From contig JAMPIV010012425.1 in the NCBI GenBank assembly GCA_024509875.1, positions 248,001 to 312,000 on the forward strand: a stretch of DNA of 64,000 nt, read 5' to 3'. The position numbers and the translations under genes were made by a program. Below the pieces are notes generated by a model. It saw only the letters and a list, made by a program, of their open reading frames with translations, did not search any database and was not told where the DNA came from. The stretch is from Oreohelix idahoensis (lineage: Eukaryota; Mollusca; Gastropoda; Stylommatophora; Oreohelicidae). Positions 42,101 through 52,694 of the stretch are shown here, one piece after another. Within the stretch, counting starts at the first letter, position 1, and every line of letters begins with the position of its first letter.

Positions 42101-43640
42101 AATTTTCTTAACGCGTTTCTGATTGGTTAATTGTAGTTTAGGATGGGGCGATAAAATTAACAATCTGCCGGCATAGTGCGCCATTTGAGAAAAACTAAAA
42201 CACAGACAGATTGAGAGCAGATGCAAAGCATTGATGTTGAATGCCTTTGCCGTCTGGACGATAGCGGTCTGAACTTGAACCATTAACCGCCAGTCAATCT
42301 TGTGATTGTGTGATTTATTCTTTACTTGCGGTAAGATAAATAAGTTTATTGATATTTCATTAGCATGTACAGGCCACACAGATAGTGCGCCATAATTTTG
42401 TGTTGTTCGACATTGCCTATTGGAAGAGATTACGACACCCTAGATAGGAAATGCCTAAGCAGACTTAGAAGGAAATAAAATTAAATTGTGTTTGAATATT
42501 GCCATAAAAATCTTACGACTGTAAGTCCAGAAGCTACTAGTGGTTTTCTGCAGTGCATTAGTGTTCAAATAACACATGAAAACCTACATAAGATGTTTGC
42601 ACAAAATATTTAACAGGTCACAAAAAGAACATTGTATGCCCCATCTGATTCTATGGAAGAAAATCAATGCTTAAGGGGTCAGTGGCGTGGCAGCCATATG
42701 GGAACAGTATGAAAACACTGGAAGAAAAATGGTCAAACAAAAATAGGGTTTGGTGCAATTGGTTGGCACGCGTAGCTGACCCTCCTTTTGAATGTATTAC
42801 TATTATTGATAAAATTGTGGAATGATATTATAGATATGATATAAAGAGGGGAACATAACCTTCTTATTTCAGGGTTGAATTGCCAAATTGAAAAGTGACA
42901 TAACCCCTGGAAATTCAGAATCTGTGGGCACAGAGAGAGCTTCTTATATAACTGCAAGCTTCCTGCCACATCAGCATCCAGGGGAACTCTGAAATACTTG
43001 TTGTTCTTGAAGATTCTCAAGCCACCACCACAGACAGGCTTTTAAGATAAGTCCATTAAAATTGGCATTTGAGGACTCATCTTTATAATTCCACCCAAAT
43101 ACAAGAAATTAAAAGGGGGCGGGGGGGGGGGGGGGCGCATGATGAAACACACAAACCCTCAAATCATTGACAGAATTCTTATCCAGTGTTAACATATTCC
43201 AGTAGGGAGTACAAACCTATTGATATTTTAGACTTATCATTTTATGGACAGGATGTCCACCCTATTTATTTAAAACTTGTAAACAAAGAAACATTTTTTT
43301 TGAGTTGAAAATTCCTGTTCCAGAAAATTGAGGTTCAGGAATATTAAAAATTGTAATATAATTATATAAATTTACACACAGTCTTACTTAATTCAATTAT
43401 ATTGAGTTACAGTTGTGTTTGTTTATTGACACATCACTATACCTACATTACCCTAGACACGTAGCCATATAACCTACCCAGAAAATGTTTCCCAGAGTGA
43501 GATCTCAGAGAGGTAGCAGATAGGTACCCTGAGAATACAACATCATCAACAATTAGACTCAGGGACTTACACAGCTTGACCTCACTCTGTTTACACTTAG
43601 TTGAGTAACACCAATAACCTCTCATATTACCACAGTATGT
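39191..43640. other. 4.4 kb without a recognisable gene
   Basis: AT-rich. No ORF over 60 codons appears between 39.2 and 41.7 kb, and those at 41.76-43.6 kb (60-95 codons) show no domain. Present are a short TG run (41492-41506), TGTGACACCCCGC at 41520 that could be an LTR edge, and a G tract at 43117-43135. I see no convincing transposon end. Confidence 0.5.
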
Positions 43641-43645
43641 GAGTG

Positions 43646-43652
<7 letters not shown>

Positions 43653-43694
<42 letters not shown>
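43653..43694. repeat. AT microsatellite
   Basis: About 21 AT dinucleotides in a row; the ORFs across it are artefacts. Confidence 0.95.
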
Positions 43695-43698
<4 letters not shown>

Positions 43699-43849
43699 TA
43701 ATAGACTGTCTGACTCCTCTAGATCTGTTATAGAAGATAGGCTGAAAGAGAGAAGATTCTCGATTTCAGGGACATACTCTATTAATTTCTACCATCTCAC
43801 TCGTGAAAATCTATTTCTATTATCATCTCCCACTGAGTTATCCCCTATT

Positions 43850-44134
43850 CTATTTCCATTCAGAAGGGACCAATCTATGTCTTAATTCCCCTATCAAAAA
43901 TCTACGACAAGCATTCGCTAGATCCAACCAGATTACATGGAGGTTTGTTCTGTCAGACTTGGCCTTTTGGATTGCTTCCCAGATCATTGTGGCATTCTCT
44001 AGACATCCTGGTGTACCTGGGATACCTCCTTTCTGAATGGTAGTGTCAATGTAACCATTTGCCAGGAGGTATGTAGTGAGTCTTTTCGCCATCACTGAGA
44101 AGAATATCTTCCCTTCCACATTGAGTAGTGACAT
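43850..44134 (-). pseudogene. LINE4-family reverse transcriptase fragment (fingers)
   Basis: 94 open codons: MSLLNVEGKIFFSVMAKRLT, NGYIDTTIQKGGIPGTPGCL and LHVIWLDLANACR. RPISLLN-like and WLDLANA (first catalytic Asp) place it N-terminal to the part seen in LINE4 at 38.1-39.1 kb. Cys replaces the usual Tyr after LANA. Confidence 0.65.
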
Positions 44135-44530
44135 TGGCCTGAACTGACTGATGTCAGTTAAATCTGACTGATGTCAGAATTTTAAATTTCAAATAATATG
44201 AACAACTGTCGATATGGTAAAGTGGCATCATACCTGTCAAATCATTATAAACGGGGCAATTCACAATTACCAATTATGCTTGTATGTTTAAAAAAAAAAA
44301 CCGAGATAAACCCGAATAAAATCAAGCAGAAACTCCGAACAAGAATAATATTAAGGGGGAGGGGTGTAAAGGCCTGGTGGTTCCAGTTATATAACTGACT
44401 TTAACAGATATTTAATAAACTTTCACCTGTTAAAAGTCATATGCATTGTAAGAACTGCATCAGATCTTCACATTCCCAACCACTGTATATTAACATTTGT
44501 TCGTGATAAATATTGTTTGACTATATTATG

Positions 44531-45569
44531 AAGGTTTATGGCAAATAATGAGAAAATTCAATTTTGATACCAACATCATAGATATCATTGAAGCACTATA
44601 CAAGGACGCAAGCAGTGCTGTTTTTGCAAGCAATGACATTGGAGAATTTTTCAAAACAACTGTAGGAGTTCGCCAGGGATGTATCCTGTCACCAGTGCTC
44701 TTTAACATTTATCTAGAACATATTATGCAGGAGGCTCTCTACGATTATAAATCAACCATATCGATTGGAGGCCGACCTCTGTGTAATCTACGTTTTGCTG
44801 ATGATATTGATCTGATAGCTGGAACAGAATCAGAACTTCAAGACCTTACCTCTAGACTGGAGAAAGTAACAAGAACATATGGGATGGAAATTAATATAGA
44901 AAAAAGCAAGATATTGGTGAATAGCCATAAGAAACATGTTCCGACCAACATTACGTTAAATGGGCAAACGTTAGAAGAAGTTAACACCTTTAAATATCTC
45001 GGGTCCACTATATGTAGTGATGGAAGATCAAATAAAGAAATCAAGACAAGACTTGAGATGGCCTCAGCTGCCATGACAAGGTTGAATGTGATCTGGAAAA
45101 GTAACATCAGTTTTCCTGTGAAGATCAAATTATACAAATCACTTGTATTATCTATTCTCTTGTATGGGTGTGAGGGCTGGACACTCACTGCAGATACGGA
45201 GCGAAGAATTTTGCGCATTTGCTATAAAGAGCACAAAACAAATGTCTATGTTAGAGAGAAGATAAACACCTATGCAGGCCATCAAGAACCACTTTTGTCA
45301 ATAGTGAAACGTCGAAAGCTTGCCTGGTTTGGGCATGTAACTCGTCATGACTCCCTTTCGAAAACGATCCTCCAGGGAACAGTCGAAGGTAAACGGAGAA
45401 GAGGAAGGCAAAGAAAATCCTGGGCTGATAACATCAAAGAATGGGCAGGACACGGTTTCTCCACACTTGTACGCATTGCTGAGAATAGAGAGCAGTGGAG
45501 GACCCTGTCTGCTGATGCTTCCACCATGGCACCCCTACGACCCATGACGGGTTATGGGTTGAGTTGTTG
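44531..45569 (+). mobile_element. 5'-truncated RTE-like LINE5, copy 1, 8-bp TSD, inside LINE6
   Basis: ATATTATG at 44523-44530 and 45570-45577 flanks it and matches the uninterrupted LINE6 sequence near 34900. The 3' end is a short TTG-type tail. Very similar to the copy split by the Gypsy element (48842-54665). Confidence 0.85.
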
Positions 45570-45570
45570 A
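44548..45570 (+). CDS. LINE5 reverse transcriptase, 5'-truncated but open
   Basis: 340 codons open from the RT palm to the end: GVRQGCILSPVLFNIYLEHI, NLRFADDIDLIAG (catalytic FADD), NTFKYLGSTI, LLYGCEGWTL, LAWFGHVTRHDSLSK and GRQRKSWADNIKEW. Compared with the second copy it lacks about 11 residues near LRIQAFEHKC. The fingers and endonuclease are missing through 5' truncation, so it cannot be active. The RT type is RTE-like. Confidence 0.85.
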   Translation: MRKFNFDTNIIDIIEALYKDASSAVFASNDIGEFFKTTVGVRQGCILSPVLFNIYLEHIMQEALYDYKSTISIGGRPLCNLRFADDIDLIAGTESELQDLTSRLEKVTRTYGMEINIEKSKILVNSHKKHVPTNITLNGQTLEEVNTFKYLGSTICSDGRSNKEIKTRLEMASAAMTRLNVIWKSNISFPVKIKLYKSLVLSILLYGCEGWTLTADTERRILRICYKEHKTNVYVREKINTYAGHQEPLLSIVKRRKLAWFGHVTRHDSLSKTILQGTVEGKRRRGRQRKSWADNIKEWAGHGFSTLVRIAENREQWRTLSADASTMAPLRPMTGYGLSC

Positions 45571-46617
45571 TATTATGTAGTTCCCTAGGTCTGTCTATTG
45601 TTATCACCTCTTCTACATTTATAGGTAAGTTTGATGCTTGCAAATAATCTAATATTGGTATTCTCATTTGTTCATACCTCTTACATTTTAACAAGAAATG
45701 TTCTATATTATTCTCCTGAAGACATCCTGCACAGTAAGGTTCTTCTATTCTGAAATAGCCTTTTCCCAGCTGTAGTCTGAGAAGTTTCTTATTAGTATTA
45801 TTACTGGGAATTTTCAATTCCCTAGATATCTGATGTATTCTTGTTGGACCTTAAACATTTTATATGCATGTCTTCCTTTCAGATTTTTACCCCACTCTGC
45901 TTTCCATTCATCTGTTATTAAATCTTTAATTAAGCTCTTAATCTCTGATTTACTCGTCCCTACATTTATTGGATTTTTATCAGATCTACCTTTCTTGGCT
46001 TCTTTATCTGCCTTTTCATTTCCCTCTGTGCCAACATACCCTACAGGATGGAAGTGTATGGAGGAAATTGTCCATCTGGGTACATTAATTACATCAATTA
46101 ATAACAGTTGTGAATACAAGCCAGTGATTCCACCCTGGGAGATCAAGAAACCAGACACGGACTACCACCTAGCAGAAATACTTAAGAAAACAAATAATAT
46201 AGAAAATATTTAAAACACAGCCAATAAACATATACAACAAATATCAAAAGACAGCATTACTGTGTACACAGATGGATCCAAGGGAGAGGATGGCAAATTG
46301 GGGATAGGAATATATATTCCAATATGGAAAATGGCAAAAGAATATAGCATCACGGAAAATACATCCATTTTCACTGCAGAGATGGTGGCAATACTAAAAG
46401 CACTAGAAATATTCTCTAATAACCCTCCCACAAAACTAACAGTTTTAACTAACTCTCTTTCAACAATTAAAGTACTCAGAAACTTACGAGAATGTAGTAG
46501 ACCTGGTATAGCAGAGGATATATTTCTGGCTACTACATACTTATATTCCAGAGGATGTTCAGTGTTAATTGCTTGGATACCTTCACATGTTGGTTTCACC
46601 ACTGTTTTTTTTTTTTT

Positions 46618-46720
46618 GGAATTACCTATGACCATATCTCTCTTTTCCAGCTTTTCTTCCAGACTTGCAGATTGAATTGAAGATGTGCCTCTAATTATCC
46701 AGTCAGCAAAGCGTTGAAAA
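46618..46720 (-). mobile_element. RTE LINE1 RT fragment
   Basis: TTACCTATGACCATATCTCT and AGCTTTTCTTCCAGACTTGC match LINE1 near 1885-1945 (RT region EELEKRGMVI). About 100 bp. Confidence 0.65.
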
Positions 46721-46789
46721 ATATGCACATTTAATGTACCTTACTGATGTGGCTGATTTGTATAAATATCCCAACTAACATAATTACCG

Positions 46790-47085
46790 ATGTATGTTAC
46801 GTCGGTCGGTCACACTCAAAATAGTAACTCGCGCCAGAAAAAAAAGGGCGCAACGCACGGTGTGCAACTTGCGCGGCGTGGGTGTTGTGTAAAACAAATA
46901 AATATTAGACAAACATAAAGGTATGTTTTCAGGCACTCGTAAGAAATAAAGAAGTAGAAAACTAGACAACAGAAAAACAACAGACGTGAGTGGCTTACCC
47001 AGGACTCGAACCCAGGACCTTCCGTGCGACAACCCCGCCTACCTATGCAAGCGAATCACACTATCCTCCCCGCCATCTAGGCATA
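46790..47085 (-). mobile_element. tRNA-derived SINE
   Basis: The - strand head holds a strong B box GGTTCGAGTCC (47002-47012) and an A-box-like GGATAGTGTGATTCGC about 50 nt before it, followed by a non-tRNA body to about 46790. A fragment occurs at 37500-37560. The 3' tail was not defined. Confidence 0.6.
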
Positions 47086-47691
47086 ACCCTTATGTGTTAT
47101 AAAACAAATACTTTAGTTTAATTATTTAAATTTTTCTTTATTCTTTCACGAAATTAGTAGCGCTCGACAAAGAAAAAGTGCGTAAAAATTGGTATGCATT
47201 AGCCCTCACCCAATGTACAAATCATGAAATCTTGAAAGTTTTTGTTAAAACCACTTACTATCAGGGAACACTCTTTGAAAACAATCTACGCACTTTCACA
47301 CGAAATGTTGTCATCAAAGAACTTTTAAATTGAATCTAAAATAACATGATTCTCGCCGTGTGTACGTTGGTCACAGCTGAGGAATGCAACCGTGTTGGAA
47401 AATGTTATTGTTTCCATTACGGTATATATACTCTCCCGAAAATAGTTACAATCAACAAAGAAAAGCGTTCAAATGATGGTGTTCATAAACAGTTTGATTA
47501 CACTGTATAATGGAAAGAAGCCAAAAACACTCTTAAGAATGTACTTCTATCTGCTCATCCGGGAACGGAAACAGCACACTATAATTAAAAACCCGCCAGG
47601 TTTGACGGGTTATTGCTAGTTTTATTCATAAAGAAAACACCCCGTGAAACCCCTGATCTATTAAAATAGAAATATATAGTGTTGCTAATTC

Positions 47692-48097
47692 ATCTCATCT
47701 CATAATCGGAACCTCTTCTACCCCGTGAAACGAGGTGTAGAGGGTACCCAAGTGCACAAGGCCCATGGGTGGACATGTAATCGAAGTGACTTGGCAAACA
47801 GGTGATTAGCCCATTGTGCCCGAACTTGCCCTCATGTGCACTCATATTCGCTACAAAACCTGCGAACCATCGAGACGTCTTTCCAGCCAAAATGGACAAA
47901 GCCTCATATACCCGAAGGTTTCGAGGGATGTCCTTCCTCATCTGCACAAAGGCACTTATACAGGAACTCCCAGGACCCGCAGGTCTGAGGAAAGGAGCAA
48001 ATCTGAAGACAGGCACAGCAGTCCTCGGCACTGGGAGGTCCCCACTCAGAGTGGTGCACCACACACAGTCAGTAAAGACAAAGGTCGCCTGCGGCGG
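47692..48097 (-). mobile_element. Short retroposon with CTCAT-type tail, copy 2, 11-bp TSD
   Basis: 406 bp flanked by GTTGCTAATTC (47681-47691 and 48098-48108). The left edge is the simple repeat CATCTCATCTCAT, that is an ATGAG tail on the - strand. The block GGCAAACAGGTGATTAGCCC also resembles the 5' leader of LINE1 (about 4215-4245). Non-coding; it could be a SINE or a truncated LINE. Confidence 0.75.
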
Positions 48098-48544
48098 GTT
48101 GCTAATTCCATATAATAATTTCAGTTGCCGATACTTGGTGTGGTATAATTTCTCCTTTCCTGTGTGTGTAAATCGAGTAAATTAAAAGTGTCAAATTGTT
48201 TGGAGGAGAGTGGTTTGTTTTACTTTCCGTTGTCCTACATTGGTCGTGTCCCCGGCCCACGTCCGTCTTGGTATTCATAAGGGGGAGCAGAGTGTGAGAT
48301 TAGGGGGGGGGGGGGGTAGTTTCATACCTAAATCGAAATTTAATTGTCATTATCAGTGTACATTACGAAAATTTAATTAGACCTTCACTTTGCAGCCATA
48401 CCTCCATTAATAATTATATATTAATGTTTGCTCTTGTTATATAGAGCTTTACAATGTTCTGTATTTTTCTATGTCTTGTATATTCTTAACACTTGTTCTA
48501 CAGTTATGGGTGAATTTCATACCTCTAATTAATCTGATATTGGT

Positions 48545-48841
48545 AATCAATTGTTCAAAACCACATTAAAAATTTTAAAAAAGAATGAACATTGGAACAA
48601 AAACCCAGTGCCATGGTGGACAGTTAAATGTATGGAAATTCAAAAACAAAGAAAACAAACTCTACAAGAATATAGAAAGCATAGATCTGAAGATAATTTA
48701 GATATTTATAAGAATCAAACAGAATAATACTTAAGGCAAAAGAAAATCATTGGAGAAATTTCTACCAAACACTGAACCCTACAAATAATTCTACAACAGA
48801 TTTGTGGAATAAATTAAAAACCATTAAAGGCAGAACTCATC
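48545..48841 (+). mobile_element. I-like LINE6 fragment, upstream part
   Basis: Reads a PVPWWTVKCMEIQKQRK piece, QTLQEYRKHRSEDNLDIYK, then stops and LRQKKIIGE. PWW..C...KQRK and YRKH are typical of the segment between endonuclease and RT in I/Jockey-like LINEs. The RT part of the same element resumes at 54690. Confidence 0.65.
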
Positions 48842-49014
48842 ATCTCTCATCTCAGCCCGTAACCGGTCATGGGTCGTAGGGGTGCCATGGTGGAAGCATC
48901 AGCAGACAGGGTCCTCCACTGCTCTCTATCCTCAGCAATGCGTACAAGTGTGGAAAAACCGTGTCCTGCCCATTCTTTGATGTTATCAGCCCAGGATTTT
49001 CTCTGCCTTCCTCT
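48842..49014 (-). mobile_element. LINE5 copy 2, 3' part (left of the Gypsy insertion)
   Basis: Encodes GRQRKSWADNIKEWAGHGFS to MTGYGL on the - strand, then an ATGAG-like tail. The sequence continues at 53691 after the Gypsy element. Confidence 0.85.
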
Positions 49015-49204
49015 TGTAATGTTATGATGTATGTATATAAGCATTACCTCGTCATCTACACAAGCACACACATGTTTCAGAAAGCACTCAGTATAGGCAT
49101 GTTCAGTTCGTAGCCATGTTTATTTACAGAATATCGTACATGTGAAGATTCGCATATTATTACAATGTGTGGTTCGTATTATTAATGTATCATATTATAT
49201 TACA
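49015..49204 (-). repeat. Gypsy1 3' LTR (190 bp)
   Basis: Runs TGTAATGTTATG ... TATTATATTACA, with inverted tips TGTAAT/ATTACA. I see no difference from the other LTR at 53501-53690. Confidence 0.95.
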
Positions 49205-49217
49205 TCCCCCCTTTTTT
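49205..49217 (-). other. Gypsy1 polypurine tract
   Basis: AAAAAAGGGGGGA on the - strand directly before the 3' LTR; this primes plus-strand DNA synthesis. Confidence 0.8.
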
Positions 49218-49312
49218 GAAAAAAAAAAAAAAATGTGTGCAAACATTTCCAACAAAATGTTTCATGTGAGAAAGGATAAGTATGTGTAATGCTCAGTGTG
49301 AGTATATATATG

Positions 49313-52300
49313 TTACTGTCTGTATCGGCTGGGAGGTGTCACTGTACGGCCAGAACGAGTGGTGTAAAGTGCTGGTGGTTCTGCGGAAGTCCCTGGTTTA
49401 GCTTGAGTTGGTTGTGATTTCGGCCTTGGCGCTTGTTGGTTTTGTGGGGCACCAAAGTCTGGAGTTACTGCATTGTCTGTTGAAAGCATGGGAATTCTCT
49501 GTTCTGTTGTATTCTGTGGGATTTCTCTTATGTCCACTCTGTTTCGCCTCAGGAGGTTGCTGCTGCTGTCTGGTCTTAAAGTATAGCTCCTGGGTTCAGG
49601 GTTTCTGGAAATGATTGTTGCTTTTGACCATGTGTCATTGTTGTGGTTGTAGGTAGTCACATGCTGACCAGGATATAATGGTGGTAAGTCTTTAGCACAT
49701 TTGTCATAGTTGGATTTCTGAACTTGCTGACGATGCTGAAATTGATCATATGTGCTGTCTCTATGTTGTGGACGGAAGTGGACCTTAGATGGTAGGAGGT
49801 CTTTAATTCTTCTATCAAACATAAGTTCTGCTGGACTGTCGATCTTACTGTCTACCGGTGTTGTTCTCCATCTCAAGAGTGCTAGGTGTACATCCTCTGT
49901 TCTTGTTTTCTTCATGATTGACTTGATAGTTTGTATCTGTCTCTCAATGAAACCATTAGATTTAGGGTATCTAGGTGATGATGTTGTGTGTTTGATCTTC
50001 CAGTCCTTAGTGAAGTTTCTGTATGCTTGACCTGAGAAATGTGGACCGTTGTCTGATCTAATTTCATCTGGGATGCCAAACATGCTGCAATACTTCTTTG
50101 TAATGTCTGCAATAACAGCTGATGGTGAGGGTTGTGGAAGTTTCTCAATGATGGGAAATTTGCTGTAGTAATCAGCAATAATAAGATAGTCATTATTGTC
50201 GATTGAGAAAATATCAGTTCCTATAATGCTCCAAGGGCTCAATGGTATGTCTGATGGTATGAGAGGTTCTCTGCACTGCCTATTTGCATATTCTTGGCAA
50301 ATTGAACAGTTTTTACATAGTGTTTCTATGTCCTTGTTTATCTGTGGCCAGTAAACATCTTTCTTTGCTCTCAGTTGTGTCTTCACAATACCAAGGTGAC
50401 TATTATGGAGCTGTTTAAGGATGATATCGCGTTGTGTTTCTGGTACAACAATGCGATCTCCTTTAAGGATCAGACCATCTTCGATGCTTAACTCGTCCCT
50501 CATCGAGTAGTATGGACGGATGTGTGTTGGAACTTCCCTGATAGAGCTTGGCCATCCATGGTATATCAGTTCTTTGAGAGAGTTAAGGATAGGATCTCTC
50601 ATTGTGTCTTCTCTGATGTGTTCAAGCCGATTATCGCTAAACTTGACAAAATCAACTTTGATGTTTGGGGTAAGATCTGCTGTCTTGTTGGGGTTTGGTA
50701 ATCTGCTGAGAGCATCTGCAAGACCTATATCCTCTCCTGGGATATACTGAATATTAAAATCATAACCTTGTGTTTCCAATAACAGAGCTTGTAGTCGTGG
50801 TGGTGCTGAAGCTATTGGTTTTTTATGAATCATCTCAAGTGGCTTATGATCTGAGAGAATTGTAAATGGGCGGTTGAAAAGAAATGTGTGGAAGCGTTTG
50901 ATTCCAAAACGTACAGCTAGCATTTCTCTTTCAATGTTTGCAAGTTTCTTTTCGCCAGAACTTAATGATTTGCTTGCGTAAGCTACAGGACGAAGTTCTT
51001 TGGCATAGTGTCCTTCAGGATTTTTGTCTGGTTGCAAAAGTGCTGCTCCTAGGCCTTTCAGACTGGAATCAACCATGAGAAAAGTGGGTGCTTGCATGTC
51101 ATAGTATTTCAAGCATGCATCAGATGATATGAGGGTCTTCAAGTGGTTGAATATGTGTTGGTAGTCTTCTGACCATTCATACGGAGTTTCATTCTGTAGT
51201 AGAGATCGCAAAGGTTCTGCAGCAGCTGACAAATTTGGTATGAATTGTGCTAGGAAATTGACAGCACCTAAGAATTGTTGCAGTTCCTTCTTTGTAGCTG
51301 GTGTTGGCATGTCATGAATATCTTCAACCTTTTTAGGGTCTGGTTTTACACCATTCTGGGTGTACAGCAATCCAAAAAATTGTATCTCCGTTGCCTTAAT
51401 TGTACACTTTTTGCTGTTGAATGTTAGCCCATTGGCCTGTGCTACATGCATCAAGTTAATCAAGTTACGGTCGTGTTCTTGTTCTGACCTGCCGCAGACT
51501 ACAATGTCATCCGCAATAGCCACTGTACCAGAACATTGCTCAACAATGTTGTCAATCTTCTGTTGAAAGATGTCTTGTGATACATTCAAACCAAATGGGA
51601 GTCTCTTGAAACAATATCTGCCGAATGGTGTTCGAAAAGTTGTAAGGAGTTGACTTTCCTCTGCTATCTCAACACTCCAGTATCCGTGTACAGCATCTAG
51701 TTTAGAAAAATATTTGGCATTGTGGAATCTGTGAGTTATCTCTTCCACTGTATGCATTTTGTGTGGACAGCGCTTTAGACTGTTGTTTAAGTGTTTTGGG
51801 TCAAGGCAAACCCGAAGAGAACCATCCTGCTTCAGAACGGTTGTGATACTACTACACCAATCAGAATGCTCTTCAACCTTTCTAATAACATCATTCTGCA
51901 CCATCTTTTCTAGTTCTGTGGCAAGTTTCTGTTTAACATGTATAGGATACTTTCTAGGTGGGTCTATCTTTGGCTCAGCGTTGTCTTTTAAAAAGAATCT
52001 TGCCTTTCCTGGAAGTTTGCCTATTCTGTCGAACTGTTCTGGGAATCGCTGTTTAAGGTCATCTACTCCAGTGACGTGTAGAGTAAGATGTTCTTTTTTG
52101 TCAGCTTTAATGTTGTTAATAGTTACCACACTCAGCTTTTCGCACATTGGTAAACCCAAAATTGCAGGTCCTTCAACATCTACCAAGTAAAATGTTGACG
52201 ATGTCCATTCAGAGTCTCTGTATAAACATTCAAGTGTTACTGCTCCGAAACAGTCTATACTTGTTCCATTGTAAGCTCTTAGCTGTGTCCTGCCACTCCT

Positions 52301-52573
52301 ACTTTTTACATCCCTTGTGGGAAATCCTTGCTCATCCACCTTGTCAGGCATGATCTGTCTGAATATTCTTAAGGGTAGAGTGTTACCTTGGGCACCTGTG
52401 TCTATCTTGAACCGAATATATCTTTCTTTGTGCCTTTTAATTCCTGGTATTCGGAATTGTACCTTGCAGAAAGCCTGCGTTCTCTTTGGTTCATTACTGA
52501 AAGTTAGTATCTTCACAGTATCAAAAGTGGAAGGATCACTTTCTTCACTGGAGTCAAGGTCCTCGGTCATCAT
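49313..52573 (-). CDS. Gypsy1 Pol polyprotein
   Basis: 1086 open codons. Protease: FKIDTGAQGNTLP (Asp near residue 58). RT: KLDAVHGYWSVEI (about 290), LPFGLNVSQ, and VAIADDIVVCG (catalytic IADD at about 353). RNase H: LMVDSSLKGLGAALL (about 505), LSDHKPLEMI and ADALSRL. Integrase: zinc-binding HNSHLG..CKNCSICQ (about 722-755), then core Asp in IGTDIFSID (787), Asp in RSDNGPHFS (842) and Glu in SNGFIERQ (876). The C-terminus is TRSGRTVTPPSRY, frequent in Gypsy. No stop interrupts it. Its frame extends upstream of the first Met to a second zinc knuckle (CHYCRKRGHWIKLC), so Met-52573 is probably not the true N-terminus; it should be made as a Gag-Pol fusion. Confidence 0.93.
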   Translation of the reverse strand: MMTEDLDSSEESDPSTFDTVKILTFSNEPKRTQAFCKVQFRIPGIKRHKERYIRFKIDTGAQGNTLPLRIFRQIMPDKVDEQGFPTRDVKSRSGRTQLRAYNGTSIDCFGAVTLECLYRDSEWTSSTFYLVDVEGPAILGLPMCEKLSVVTINNIKADKKEHLTLHVTGVDDLKQRFPEQFDRIGKLPGKARFFLKDNAEPKIDPPRKYPIHVKQKLATELEKMVQNDVIRKVEEHSDWCSSITTVLKQDGSLRVCLDPKHLNNSLKRCPHKMHTVEEITHRFHNAKYFSKLDAVHGYWSVEIAEESQLLTTFRTPFGRYCFKRLPFGLNVSQDIFQQKIDNIVEQCSGTVAIADDIVVCGRSEQEHDRNLINLMHVAQANGLTFNSKKCTIKATEIQFFGLLYTQNGVKPDPKKVEDIHDMPTPATKKELQQFLGAVNFLAQFIPNLSAAAEPLRSLLQNETPYEWSEDYQHIFNHLKTLISSDACLKYYDMQAPTFLMVDSSLKGLGAALLQPDKNPEGHYAKELRPVAYASKSLSSGEKKLANIEREMLAVRFGIKRFHTFLFNRPFTILSDHKPLEMIHKKPIASAPPRLQALLLETQGYDFNIQYIPGEDIGLADALSRLPNPNKTADLTPNIKVDFVKFSDNRLEHIREDTMRDPILNSLKELIYHGWPSSIREVPTHIRPYYSMRDELSIEDGLILKGDRIVVPETQRDIILKQLHNSHLGIVKTQLRAKKDVYWPQINKDIETLCKNCSICQEYANRQCREPLIPSDIPLSPWSIIGTDIFSIDNNDYLIIADYYSKFPIIEKLPQPSPSAVIADITKKYCSMFGIPDEIRSDNGPHFSGQAYRNFTKDWKIKHTTSSPRYPKSNGFIERQIQTIKSIMKKTRTEDVHLALLRWRTTPVDSKIDSPAELMFDRRIKDLLPSKVHFRPQHRDSTYDQFQHRQQVQKSNYDKCAKDLPPLYPGQHVTTYNHNNDTWSKATIISRNPEPRSYTLRPDSSSNLLRRNRVDIREIPQNTTEQRIPMLSTDNAVTPDFGAPQNQQAPRPKSQPTQAKPGTSAEPPALYTTRSGRTVTPPSRYRQ

Positions 52574-52694
52574 AGAGTGTGTTTGTTTTGACGACTTTCT
52601 GCTGTGAAGTTTGTGTTGAGCACTGTCTTGTTTCCTCTTGAAACATAATTTTATCCAGTGGCCCCTCTTTCTGCAGTAATGACATGTAGAGTCT

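Larger units (their letters stand above)
44340..46610 (-). mobile_element. I-like LINE6 copy, 5' part inverted, carrying a LINE5 insertion
   Basis: From the left: 3' UTR (44340-44530, - strand), LINE5 insertion (44531-45569), C-terminal coding region (45572-46040, - strand; LLKCKRYEQMRIPILDYLQA, then GTEGNEKADKEAKKG of RNase H). After that comes a + strand stretch, 46100-46610, holding the upstream half of RNase H (VYTDGSKGEDGKLGIGIYIP, IFTAEMVAILKALE, VLIAWIPSHVG). The switch in orientation within one protein domain fits inversion of the 5' part during insertion. Confidence 0.7.

Noticed and set aside
42733..43020. 95-codon - strand ORF as a host protein
   Set aside because: No recognisable domain, no splice context and low-complexity-free but unremarkable sequence; coding status unsupported.
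43643..43885. 80-codon + strand ORF starting with a Tyr-Ile repeat
   Set aside because: It is translation of the AT microsatellite plus chance sequence.
46995..47085. Possible tRNA gene on the - strand with a good B box
   Set aside because: No closing acceptor stem, oversized spacing between boxes and a non-tRNA body downstream; treated as a SINE.
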